From: Clostridium fermenticellae
GTDB taxonomy: Bacteria > Bacillota > Clostridia > Clostridiales > Clostridiaceae
DNA length: 64,000 nt
Assembly (NCBI RefSeq): GCF_003600355.1
Contig: NZ_CP032416.1
Coordinates: 1,384,183-1,448,182 of the forward strand
Direction of reading: 5' to 3'
Below the pieces are notes generated by a model. It was not told the DNA's origin, did no database searches, and saw only the letters and a list, made by a program, of their open reading frames with translations. The position numbers were made by a program, and so were the translations under genes. Position 1 is the stretch's first letter; the number at the start of each line of letters is the position of its first letter. This document shows positions 27,516 to 36,665 of this stretch, one piece after another.

Positions 27516-28331
27516 ATGAATAGATTAAATAGACCGGTTATTACAAAAGGAACAATCAGAGAAATGGAGGATATGTCATTTTTCATACATGCTAAGATTT
27601 TTGACGATTTACTAATTATTGCACAAAAACAGACAAACTGTTTTGTATTAAAAACAAGTTATGGGTTGATAGTAATAGATGCTATTTGGCCGGCAAAAGA
27701 AGCTTTTGAAGCAATAATAGATTCTATTAAAGATGTTGGTTGGAATCCTGATACAATAAAGAAACTAGTTTTGACACATGGACATGTTGATCATACTGGA
27801 TGTGGAAAATGGTTTGTTGAAAGATATCATGTTGATACATATCTTTCTAAGGTGGATGACATTTTTTGGAGAGAACATCCAACAAAACCCGATAGACCGG
27901 AAACATGGAAGGATTATGAAATTAATGTTTATATTCAGGATGGCGATACAATAAAATTAGGTGATAAAACAATATATGTTTATGGTACTCCTGGTCATAC
28001 TCCAGGAGGGTTAAGTTACATGTTTCCTGTAAAAGAAAAGGGGAAAATGCATATGGCAGCATTATGGGGAGGAACGACACCACCATGGACAAAGAACGAA
28101 GTTAAACAATATCTCAATTCGCTGGATTATTTTATAAGTGAAGCAATATCTAAAAAAGTAGATGTCGCTTTAAGCAATCATACAGCTATAGATAATGGTA
28201 TAGAACGTATTATGTATTCAAAAAAAAGATTAGATTATTTGCCGAATATTTATATTATAGGACAGGATGGATTTCAAAATTATTGTCAGGTATTTCGTAC
28301 ATTGAGTTACGAGATGCTGGAAAAATTATAA
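27516..28331 (+). CDS. Metallo-beta-lactamase-fold hydrolase, distant B3-like pattern
   Basis: The 271-residue protein has the zinc-binding motif THGHVDHTG (HxHxDH), a second histidine in YGTPGHTPGG and a third in ALSNHTAIDNG. The last two resemble the spacing in subclass B3 enzymes, but the fold also covers glyoxalases, lactonases and many others. There is no signal peptide, so it would act in the cytosol, which argues against a classical secreted beta-lactamase. The AGGAG site upstream is partly inside a hairpin preceded by a short reading frame, suggesting translational control. No partner gene is evident; the following gene is a lipoprotein after a 170-base gap. Confidence 0.75.
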   Translation: MNRLNRPVITKGTIREMEDMSFFIHAKIFDDLLIIAQKQTNCFVLKTSYGLIVIDAIWPAKEAFEAIIDSIKDVGWNPDTIKKLVLTHGHVDHTGCGKWFVERYHVDTYLSKVDDIFWREHPTKPDRPETWKDYEINVYIQDGDTIKLGDKTIYVYGTPGHTPGGLSYMFPVKEKGKMHMAALWGGTTPPWTKNEVKQYLNSLDYFISEAISKKVDVALSNHTAIDNGIERIMYSKKRLDYLPNIYIIGQDGFQNYCQVFRTLSYEMLEKL

Positions 28332-28500
28332 ACATAATATGAAGTCGGCTTTGAATATCTGATTTCGGTTGATTTAAATATGCAGCAGAATAATAAAATT
28401 AATTTTCTCTAAAAATTAATATTATTTTTAAAAATGTAGAGACTAAGAATACAGAAGATAAAAATATATTTAAATTTATTTAGAGGAGATGTATATTATT

Positions 28501-28995
28501 ATGAAGAAGATGTCAGCAATCATACTAACTATGTTTATGATGTTGAGTTTGAGCGCCTGCGGTGGCCAAAAACAGGCAAATGATGTGAAAAATAAAGTAG
28601 AAAATGCTCCAAATCAAACTAAGAATGATGTAATCAAACTCCCGAAAGATCTTAAAGAAGCAGATATGGGAACAGGTACTTTTTATATAAAAACTTCTTC
28701 CGGGACATCTGAAAAAGGAGAAGTTCCAGAAATATATACTAAAAAAGATACGCAAGTTATGCATATCAATGTAAATACTAAAAATTTTAATGGAGAACAT
28801 ATGAGTTATATATTTGTAGATGGAATTTTTAATACGAAGAAACAGCTTTCAGATAGTAGTTTGACTATTGATTTAAAGGGCAATAATATTAAGGCCGGAA
28901 AACATAGAGTGGATATTGTGCAGTTTAATAACAATAAAACAAGTGATAAGGTAATTACGCATAAATTAGCATATTATCAGGTTAAATCTGAATAA
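28501..28995 (+). CDS. Predicted lipoprotein of unknown function
   Basis: The 164-residue product starts with a lipoprotein signal, MKKMSAIILTMFMMLSLSAC, with the lipobox LSAC followed by GG, so Cys20 should be lipidated and the protein anchored outside the membrane. The mature part is polar and charged, with a lysine- and asparagine-rich linker to about residue 50 and then a probable beta-rich domain. The ATG at 28501 is chosen because GAGGAG lies twelve bases ahead, while ATG 28489 is directly against it. I do not recognise the family. A strong terminator follows. Confidence 0.75.
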   Translation: MKKMSAIILTMFMMLSLSACGGQKQANDVKNKVENAPNQTKNDVIKLPKDLKEADMGTGTFYIKTSSGTSEKGEVPEIYTKKDTQVMHINVNTKNFNGEHMSYIFVDGIFNTKKQLSDSSLTIDLKGNNIKAGKHRVDIVQFNNNKTSDKVITHKLAYYQVKSE

Positions 28996-29013
28996 TTTTA
29001 GATGAAAAAGCTA

Positions 29014-29041
29014 TTGCCCCAGAAATGGGGCTTTCTTTATT
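29014..29041 (+). terminator. Terminator of the lipoprotein gene
   Basis: GCCCC and GGGGC form a compact stem around AGAAAT, followed by TTTCTTTA. The next 300 bases, up to the array 2 leader, are AT-rich and I see no gene in them. Confidence 0.8.
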
Positions 29042-29343
29042 TACAAAATTGTAATTTGTGAATAAAGAATAGAATTATATAAATTTGAGTAATTTTACCT
29101 AAGAAATCTATAACATTATAAATTAAAAATAAATATCTAAAAAGATTAATAATATAGGAGTATTGTATGCTAGGCTAGTAAAAACATGTTTAAATAATAT
29201 ACTTAGAATTTTTAGAGCAGGATAAGATTTAAATAGTATAGGTTAGATACTATATTGACGGATCAGGATTGTGTTTTTGCTGAGATATAGATTTTATTAT
29301 TTTATTAAGATATTTTAAATTATATGAATTAAAGAGTTTAAAA

Positions 29344-29520
29344 TTTTCCAACCATTATTGTGATCAAAAACGCCTTGATCTATGTAGATTCAGTGATTTA
29401 AATCACTTTTATTATGAATAAGTTTGAAAATCAAAATTGGTTGGAAAAATTTCAGATAAAGTCTTTATTATCAATAGATTTAGAGATATAATAAAAATAA
29501 AGAACGGCTATTTTACTCAG
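29344..29520 (+). promoter_or_regulatory. CRISPR array 2 leader
   Basis: It repeats the layout of the array 1 leader: inverted arms TTTTCCAACCA (29344-29354) and TGGTTGGAAAA (29438-29448), then TTTCAGATAAAGTCTTTATT, a TATAAT box at 29487-29492 and the end CGGCTATTTTACTCAG. A weak -35 TTTATT lies 17 bases before the TATAAT. The stretch between the arms is not conserved in sequence relative to leader 1. Confidence 0.85.
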
Positions 29521-32246
29521 GTTGAACCATAACATGAGATGTATTTAAAATTTTATACCTCCTAAAGTACTCTCATTGCAGCATTGGTTGAACCATAACA
29601 TGAGATGTATTTAAAATTTTTTAAATTTTCTATGTCAATTTCAATGTTTTTTGTTGAACCATAACATGAGATGTATTTAAAATGGAATCGTATTTTAGGT
29701 AGCTTTTTTTCTTTTATGTTGAACCATAACATGAGATGTATTTAAAATCTAGAACCTCATCTATCATATCCCTTAATTTTAGTGTTGAACCATAACATGA
29801 GATGTATTTAAAATCTAATTTATATTTGTTTTGTTCTTCTAATTGTAGAGTTGAACCATAACATGAGATGTATTTAAAAGATACAAAAAAATGTTTTGCT
29901 ATTGCAGGACTAGCAGTTGAACCATAACATGAGATGTATTTAAAAGCTTTAATCTGTTAAGGAGTTTCGTTGCGTCTGAGGTTGAACCATAACATGAGAT
30001 GTATTTAAAATTAATAAATTGTCCATCTACTAATACATCTATATAAGTTGAACCATAACATGAGATGTATTTAAAACACCCTGTGTATAAATTAACCGCA
30101 AGAGGAGAATATGTTGAACCATAACATGAGATGTATTTAAAATTCATAAATTTTTAATTGATTCCAGGTATTCGCTTTGTTGAACCATAACATGAGATGT
30201 ATTTAAAATTCCTAAGTTACTAAAAGTTTTAAGCGCAAGCTTGTTGAACCATAACATGAGATGTATTTAAAAGTTTAAAAATTCTTCTGCTGTAGGATTG
30301 TCTGGGGGGTTGAACCATAACATGAGATGTATTTAAAATGAGTGGATAAATTTTTATGAGGATGACAACGGGCGGTTGAACCATAACATGAGATGTATTT
30401 AAAATTTAGTGTTTGGAGTAAGATGATAGAAATGTGTGTAGTTGAACCATAACATGAGATGTATTTAAAAAATTATACATCATCTTTTTATAATGATGAA
30501 GATACGTTGAACCATAACATGAGATGTATTTAAAAGAATTAAGAAATACTTCTATATGTATATGTGGACCTAAGTTGAACCATAACATGAGATGTATTTA
30601 AAAGAAGACGTTGACCAATATTATACCCTAGCCAATGAAGTTGAACCATAACATGAGATGTATTTAAAAACATAAAGATAATTTTGGAGGTGAAGTTGTT
30701 GGATTGTTGAACCATAACATGAGATGTATTTAAAAGATGGTGAATATGTCGACTGTACTGAAGGTGTTGTACGTTGAACCATAACATGAGATGTATTTAA
30801 AAGGACTGATACGCTACTTGCAATTAAAGAAATCTGTTGAACCATAACATGAGATGTATTTAAATATATAAGCTTTTATTCTGGTAAACAACGGATTACC
30901 AGTTGAACCATAACATGAGATGTATTTAAATTGGCGTCCCAAACTGTCTTAAGTGTATCCTTCAATAGTTGAACCATAACATGAGATGTATTTAAATCCA
31001 ATCCATTTTTTTAATTGAGTTGGGCTATTAGGAGTTGAACCATAACATGAGATGTATTTAAATATAATAGCAATGGCGAAGACGTACAAAATAAGACCAG
31101 TTGAACCATAACATGAGATGTATTTAAATGAAGTACATAAGGCTGAACTTGATAATTTAACACATGTTGAACCATAACATGAGATGTATTTAAATCAAGA
31201 ATGTTGTTTAGACAGGGAGAGCAAGGAAGGTTGAACCATAACATGAGATGTATTTAAATATGATTACTAAATCTGCATTGTCTAGGCAGTTGAGTGTTGA
31301 ACCATAACATGAGATGTATTTAAATCTATTTTTTTAATGGCTCATTTATATGTGTTAATTTGTTGAACCATAACATGAGATGTATTTAAATAGTATTTCC
31401 GTGATAGAAAATAGATTAGATACAGACGTTGAACCATAACATGAGATGTATTTAAATAATGCCTTTTTAGTACGATTACTTATTGCCTGCCCGGGTTGAA
31501 CCATAACATGAGATGTATTTAAATTTATTAATACAACCTTCTATTTCTGAACCACTTCCAGGTTGAACCATAACATGAGATGTATTTAAATTTGCATTTC
31601 TTAAGCGTTTAGGTTGCTTTGTCTGTTGTTGAACCATAACATGAGATGTATTTAAATAATTCAATACCAACGGCTGTTAAGTCTGTAGTTACGTTGAACC
31701 ATAACATGAGATGTATTTAAATAATAATAGGAGACTTATTATTAATTGTATTTTTAAGTTGAACCATAACATGAGATGTATTTAAATCCTTCATTTTGTG
31801 AAGAAAGAGACTTAACAGAAATGTTGAACCATAACATGAGATGTATTTAAATAATATAAGGGGAGGAATTATTTATGACTAAAAATTGTTGAACCATAAC
31901 ATGAGATGTATTTAAATACTATTTTGCCAGTATCAAAAGCCTGTAAAAAACCGTTGAACCATAACATGAGATGTATTTAAATCATGAATAATGGTAAGAT
32001 AAATATATAAATAAGTAAGGTTGAACCATAACATGAGATGTATTTAAATAAATGTACTGATGAATAAAGTCCGCACAGAAATAAGGTTGAACCATAACAT
32101 GAGATGTATTTAAATCCGCAACAACTCTATAAAAGAGTTCTTACATTGTCGTTGAACTATAACATGAGATGTATTTAAATGGAATTGGTTTATGAGTTAT
32201 TGGCATAACTGCAGCTGTTGAACCATAACAAGTGTTGTATAAAATA
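29521..32246 (+). CRISPR. CRISPR array 2, 41 repeats plus a decayed terminal repeat
   Basis: Repeats of 30 nt begin GTTGAACCATAACATGAG. By hand count, copies 1-20 (29521 to 30802) end in TTTAAAA and copies 21-41 (from 30836) end in TTTAAAT. Copy 41 (32151) has one more change, GTTGAACTAT. The last unit (32217-32246) keeps GTTGAACCATAACA and then decays, as expected at the leader-distal end. Spacers are about 35-37 nt. One spacer (near 31854) contains a ribosome binding site and start codon, GGGGAGGAATTATTTATG, so it targets the beginning of a gene. The array runs on the same strand as the type I-B operon that starts 270 bases later. Confidence 0.98.
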
Positions 32247-32410
32247 AATGTATTTTTACATTATGATTATTATCAACATAATTTGTATTAAGTTTAATTT
32301 AGTATTTTTAAGTCACATTTTTATACAGGTTTAAATTATAAATATTAAAATAACAATGGATAATTTTATATAATAATTTTATTTACACACAAATTTAAAT
32401 TTTTAGTTAT

Positions 32411-32444
32411 AAAAAACTTCTGTTATTATGCAGGAGTTTTTTTA
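32411..32444 (+). terminator. Terminator between array 2 and the cas operon
   Basis: AAAAAACTTCTG pairs with CAGGAGTTTTTTT around an eight-base loop, followed by T residues. It should separate the pre-crRNA transcript from the cas mRNA. The rest of 32247-32516 is very AT-rich and must hold the cas promoter, which I could not place with confidence. Confidence 0.75.
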
Positions 32445-32519
32445 AATAGGCAGAATAATAATATATATGGAAAATCATTTCTTTATATATATAATAATAC
32501 AAATGAATGGAGAATATTG

Positions 32520-33230
32520 ATGGATATTGTTGAAATAAATGTAAAAGTATTTACACTTCAAAATATTACTACTAGAGAAGCACTTGAAGACTTAAGCAGG
32601 CTTATAGATAAGTCTTTTTACAAGAATGAAGCTCTGGAGAATTTTCATGAAAAAAATACTATGAAAAATTATTGCTTTAATAGTTTATACCCTTTGGATG
32701 TAAAAACTAAGATATATAAAAAAGGTGAAATTTATAATTTTCAACTAAGGTGCATAGGGGATGAATTAAGGGAACATTTTTTAAAGTTTTTGTGTAATGA
32801 ATATACTTTAAAGCTCAAGGTACTTGTCTGCAAGAGTAAAATTGTGCCTAAAAGACCAATAGAGAGGGTATACAGTATAACACCTGTAATAGTAAAAATG
32901 CCGGGAAGTGACAAAATTGTATATTGGAGAAATGGATATACCGAAGAACAATTCTTTGAGTATATAAGAACAACCAGCATAAAAAAATATGAAGTTCTTA
33001 CAGGAAAAATTGTAGATAAGAATTTAAAACTATTTAACTACTCTAAAATAGACAACAAAAAGCCAATAGCTGCTGATTTCAAAGACAAGAAACTCCTTGG
33101 TGACAAAGTGACATTAACTATAGAAACAAATGATGATGCTCAAAATATTGCATATATGCTGCTTGGAACAGGTACGGCTGATATGTGTCCAAGGGGTTAT
33201 GGTTTCATGAATTATCAGTATATAAAATAA
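32520..33230 (+). CDS. cas6: CRISPR endoribonuclease Cas6 (type I-B)
   Basis: Cas6 cuts the repeat RNA to release mature crRNAs. The 236-residue protein has the double ferredoxin-like pattern of the family and the C-terminal glycine-rich loop GTGTADMCPRGYGFMNY. A histidine suitable for catalysis lies in ENFHEKNTMKNYCF. The ATG at 32520 is chosen over the TTG three bases earlier because of its distance from GGAGA. It is first in the operon and is the only cas6 in the window, so it probably serves all three arrays and also supplies the type III-B complex. Confidence 0.9.
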   Translation: MDIVEINVKVFTLQNITTREALEDLSRLIDKSFYKNEALENFHEKNTMKNYCFNSLYPLDVKTKIYKKGEIYNFQLRCIGDELREHFLKFLCNEYTLKLKVLVCKSKIVPKRPIERVYSITPVIVKMPGSDKIVYWRNGYTEEQFFEYIRTTSIKKYEVLTGKIVDKNLKLFNYSKIDNKKPIAADFKDKKLLGDKVTLTIETNDDAQNIAYMLLGTGTADMCPRGYGFMNYQYIK

Positions 33231-33248
33231 GAGTGGAGGTGAATATGT

Positions 33249-34979
33249 TTGATAAATGAAATTTGCATGGCATTTAATAATGAATATGAAGAAAAGGGTG
33301 ATGCTTTAATTATAGATAACTATACTCTGTCACCTGGAAGTTATGTAGAGTTTACCCTAGATGATAATGGCGAAGTTATTGATATATTTGATGTAGATAA
33401 AAATTCTGACAAGTCACAGGATACTTATAAAAAATTTGCAGAAAAAGACTGCTTGAGTGGACTTATTTCCATGAATAAACCAATAGATCCAGCTAAAGTA
33501 ATACATAGTAATAATATGTTTTCTTTTTATGTTAAAAAAGAAAACTTGGATTTATTAAGTGGAAAATTGAATGAAAAAATAATAGAAGGATATTATGATG
33601 TTTTAAAAAATCCTGAAAAAAAGTATAAAGGCAAAAAAAATTTAAAGTTGTACACTAAATTTGTAGAAGAAAGCAGCGAGCCAGATGGAGAATTTATAGA
33701 TAAAGTACAAAGTTGGATAAAGGAAAATATATGGAAAATAGCAGGACGTTTAAAGAAATTAGACAAAACATATCTTAAATTATTTTACCAAACAAATATT
33801 CACAATTATGAAACAGAGAGTCAAAGATATATGATCCCTAATATATACAATAGCCCGGATTATAATGTTAAAATTGGGAAGAATGTATTTGGACTCTCGG
33901 ACTTTAATATGGGACTCAATTCAAAAAAGCCATATCTTGAAAACAAGACTAGAAAGAGTAAACTGCCACTACTTGTGGATTCTAAAACTATTTCAAATGA
34001 AAAAAGGGTATTTGACTATCTTATGAACTGTTCAGCAGAAACTAAAAATTGTATATATGTAGATAAAAATATGTATCCTTTAAAAGCGAAAGAGAGTATG
34101 GAGGCCGATTTTAGTGGACATATTTTAAGAGTAAAAAAGGGAAAAGAAGTTGAAATTTTAGATTATGACTCTGTGAATATATATAAATACAAGCTGAAAA
34201 AAAATATAGAGATAAAACCAATACTAAATGAGGGTATAGGTGAAAAATTTGAATTACTTGTAGGAAATATGCTTTACCTTAAAGAAGTAAAAAGGAATGT
34301 AAATGAGGTGTTTTTTAATAAATTTCTTGAAACTAATTTTTTTACAGAACCTGGAGATATAAGCTTGAATGATTCTAAAGTGAAAGAATGTCTTTTGAAA
34401 TACAGACATGGCTTTTATACTTGGTTTTTTAAGGGAGAGGATTCTCTTGTGAAAACCTTTTGGGATAGTATGACGCTGTATCTTTTGCGTAATTCTATAG
34501 CTCAGGGAAATGTGAATAAAGCAGTGAATCAGTTTAATTTAAGGTACGCACTTATTGGTTATTTTAATGAAGGAGGAAAAAAGAATATGAATTCGATTGT
34601 TCACGATGCCAGAAGAAATGTAGACGAAAAGATAAATATAAAAGAAGATAATGGGGATAAGGTCAAAATAGGAAATGATGCAGAATACTATTTTTGTATA
34701 GGACAGCTTCTTAAATATTTTTATAGCCTGAATAAATCAGCAAATAAAAGCTGTTCTTTCATAAATGCTTTTCTAAATTCAGAAAATGATAGATTTATTA
34801 AAGAAAGACTCAGAAGATTATTTGTAAAATACAACTACACGATAAAGCCGCATCTTAAATTTAACAATTTATATTGTATGATTTTAGCTTATGTGCCAGA
34901 AAATGAAGTAGATCAAGACAGTATAATTGCGGGATTTTTAAGTCCCAGTCTAATATATAAAAAAGGAGAGGAAAACTAA
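33249..34979 (+). CDS. cas8b: Cas8b, large subunit of type I-B Cascade
   Basis: This 576-residue protein fills the large-subunit position between cas6 and cas7, where Cas8b recognises the PAM and recruits Cas3. Large subunits diverge fast and I see no catalytic motif; the call rests on position, size and general resemblance to clostridial Cas8b (N-terminal beta-rich half, C-terminal helical part that may replace a separate small subunit). The start is a TTG after GGAGGTG; the nearby ATG is in another frame and stops at once. Its TAA is immediately followed by the cas7 ATG. Confidence 0.85.
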   Translation: MINEICMAFNNEYEEKGDALIIDNYTLSPGSYVEFTLDDNGEVIDIFDVDKNSDKSQDTYKKFAEKDCLSGLISMNKPIDPAKVIHSNNMFSFYVKKENLDLLSGKLNEKIIEGYYDVLKNPEKKYKGKKNLKLYTKFVEESSEPDGEFIDKVQSWIKENIWKIAGRLKKLDKTYLKLFYQTNIHNYETESQRYMIPNIYNSPDYNVKIGKNVFGLSDFNMGLNSKKPYLENKTRKSKLPLLVDSKTISNEKRVFDYLMNCSAETKNCIYVDKNMYPLKAKESMEADFSGHILRVKKGKEVEILDYDSVNIYKYKLKKNIEIKPILNEGIGEKFELLVGNMLYLKEVKRNVNEVFFNKFLETNFFTEPGDISLNDSKVKECLLKYRHGFYTWFFKGEDSLVKTFWDSMTLYLLRNSIAQGNVNKAVNQFNLRYALIGYFNEGGKKNMNSIVHDARRNVDEKINIKEDNGDKVKIGNDAEYYFCIGQLLKYFYSLNKSANKSCSFINAFLNSENDRFIKERLRRLFVKYNYTIKPHLKFNNLYCMILAYVPENEVDQDSIIAGFLSPSLIYKKGEEN

Positions 34980-35909
34980 ATGAATAGAGTATATGGTGTT
35001 ATCGGAATAAAATCAATTATGGCAAATTGGAATGCTGATTTTGGAGGATATCCAAAGACAATAAGTAATGGAAATATATTCGGTAGTGATAAGGCACTTA
35101 AATACAGTATAAAAAAATATTGGGATGATAATGGGGAAAAAATACTTTATATAAAGTCTTTTAAAACTGAAAAAGGAAAAATAAGACCAAGATCTCTTGA
35201 GGAAAGATACAATCAAGTTTTTGATACCACACTTACTAAGAAAGATGAAAGTACAGCTGTCCTTAAAAATTTATTTTCTGCAATTGACGTAAAGTCATTT
35301 GGAGCTACCTTTGCAGAAGAGGGAAATAATATATCAATTACAGGAGCAGTACAGATAGGTCAGGGATTCAATGTTTATGAAAAGTCAAGTATAGAGGAAC
35401 AGCAAATCCTTTCACCATTTAGAAGCGATAAGAAAGCTAAAGAGGGAAAGGAAGCAGAGGAGGCAAATCAGAGCACACTTGGAACAAAAATCGTAAGCGA
35501 TGAAGCACATTATCTCTATCCTTTTTATGTAAATCCAACCTCTTATAGAGATTACGTGGATATGCAAGTTACAGAAGGTTATACAGATGAAGATTTTAAT
35601 AGATTTAAAGATGGAGCACTTATAGGTGCAACAGCATTAAATACAAATGCAAAGTCAGGGTGTGAAAATGAATTTGCACTTTTTATAGAGACAGATGAAA
35701 ATACTTATTTTCCAAATTTAACTCAGTTCATGGAATTTGAAAAAGGCAAAAACAAGGATATTTTGAAATTGAATTTAAATAAAATACTGGAGCAAATAAA
35801 GGATGATGTTAAAAGCATAGAAATTTATTATAATGACTATAAATTGGAATTGCAAAATAAACCTGAAGGAGCTAAGTTTTTCGATATATTCACAAGAAAA
35901 GAGGTTTAG
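34980..35909 (+). CDS. cas7: Cas7 (Csh2-like), backbone subunit of type I-B Cascade
   Basis: Cas7 proteins polymerise along the crRNA. The 309-residue product has the Csh2/Cas7b pattern: N-terminal RVYGVIGIKSIMANWNADF, the GSDKALKYSIKKYW segment and a central AVQIGQGFNVYEKS loop. It starts directly at the base after the cas8b stop and ends three bases before cas5, so expression is tightly coupled; Cas7 needs higher stoichiometry than its neighbours, and the good AAAAGGAGAGG upstream fits that. Nothing looks broken. Confidence 0.9.
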   Translation: MNRVYGVIGIKSIMANWNADFGGYPKTISNGNIFGSDKALKYSIKKYWDDNGEKILYIKSFKTEKGKIRPRSLEERYNQVFDTTLTKKDESTAVLKNLFSAIDVKSFGATFAEEGNNISITGAVQIGQGFNVYEKSSIEEQQILSPFRSDKKAKEGKEAEEANQSTLGTKIVSDEAHYLYPFYVNPTSYRDYVDMQVTEGYTDEDFNRFKDGALIGATALNTNAKSGCENEFALFIETDENTYFPNLTQFMEFEKGKNKDILKLNLNKILEQIKDDVKSIEIYYNDYKLELQNKPEGAKFFDIFTRKEV

Positions 35910-35912
35910 AGG

Positions 35913-36656
35913 ATGGAAGTTTTAAGGTTTAAGCTTTCTGGCAGAACTGCGTTTTTTAAAAAGCCTGATGTAAATACGTATTATTACTTTACATATGGGA
36001 ATATACACAAGATTGCCATACTTGGGATAATGGGAAGTGTTCTTGGACTCAAAGGGTATAATTTTCAGAGTAGTGACTTTGAAAAAAATATATATCCAGA
36101 ATTTTATGACAGACTGAAATCTTCTAAGGTTTCGGTAATAACTCTTAACAAGCATGGATATATAACAAAGAAAATTCAAGCCTTTAATAATTCTGTAGGA
36201 TATGCAAGCAGAGAGACTGGAGGAAATCTTATAGTAAAACAACAGTGGCTTGAGGAACCGGAATGGATTGTCTATGTAAAAATAGACAGTGGTACAGCTG
36301 AGTTTTCAGATATGCTTATGAAAAATAAAGCTAAGTTTATACCATACCTTGGTACAAATGATCATTTTGCAGATATAGCAGATGTATGCAAGCTTGAGGT
36401 ATCAAAAATAGATGATTTTGAGAAAATCGACAGTATGTTTAAAACTCAATATTTTAAGGTAGATAAATATTTAGATGAAAATGCAGAAGATACTGCATGG
36501 AAATATACAGAATACCTTCCAGTAGAACTGGATGAAAAACTTAATCAATACAAATTTGCTGATTTTACGGAGACAAATATGTATGTGGATCCTTTAGATG
36601 AAGATGAATTTATATATAGAGATGAGAAACTTGGAAAGAATATCTACTTTTTTTAG
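35913..36656 (+). CDS. cas5: Cas5 (type I-B), crRNA 5'-handle-binding subunit
   Basis: Cas5 caps the 5' handle of the crRNA. This 247-residue protein has the N-terminal RAMP strand VLRFKLSGRTAFFKKPDVN and the YYYFTYGNIHKIAILGIMGSVLGLKGY region (given here in its features, not in full), characteristic of Cas5h/Cas5b. It begins three bases after cas7 with AGAGGTTTAGAGG ahead of the ATG and ends nine bases before cas3. In array 2 two versions of the 8-nt handle exist (ATTTAAAA and ATTTAAAT), both of which this subunit would have to accept. Confidence 0.88.
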   Translation: MEVLRFKLSGRTAFFKKPDVNTYYYFTYGNIHKIAILGIMGSVLGLKGYNFQSSDFEKNIYPEFYDRLKSSKVSVITLNKHGYITKKIQAFNNSVGYASRETGGNLIVKQQWLEEPEWIVYVKIDSGTAEFSDMLMKNKAKFIPYLGTNDHFADIADVCKLEVSKIDDFEKIDSMFKTQYFKVDKYLDENAEDTAWKYTEYLPVELDEKLNQYKFADFTETNMYVDPLDEDEFIYRDEKLGKNIYFF

Positions 36657-36665
36657 GAGGCTGCC

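Noticed and set aside
29041-29343. A gene in the 300 bases before the array 2 leader
   Set aside because: Very AT-rich with only very short frames and no ribosome site worth noting.
29899-31670. Open frames across array 2 with repeated LNTSHVMVQ or FKYISCYGST peptides
   Set aside because: Same artefact: periodic repeat translation in array 2, with no ribosome sites and no independent conservation expected.
33231-33248. A CreTA-type toxin-guard RNA hidden between cas6 and cas8b
   Set aside because: Such elements occur between cas genes of some I-B systems, but the gaps in this operon are all under 25 bases, too short to hold one.
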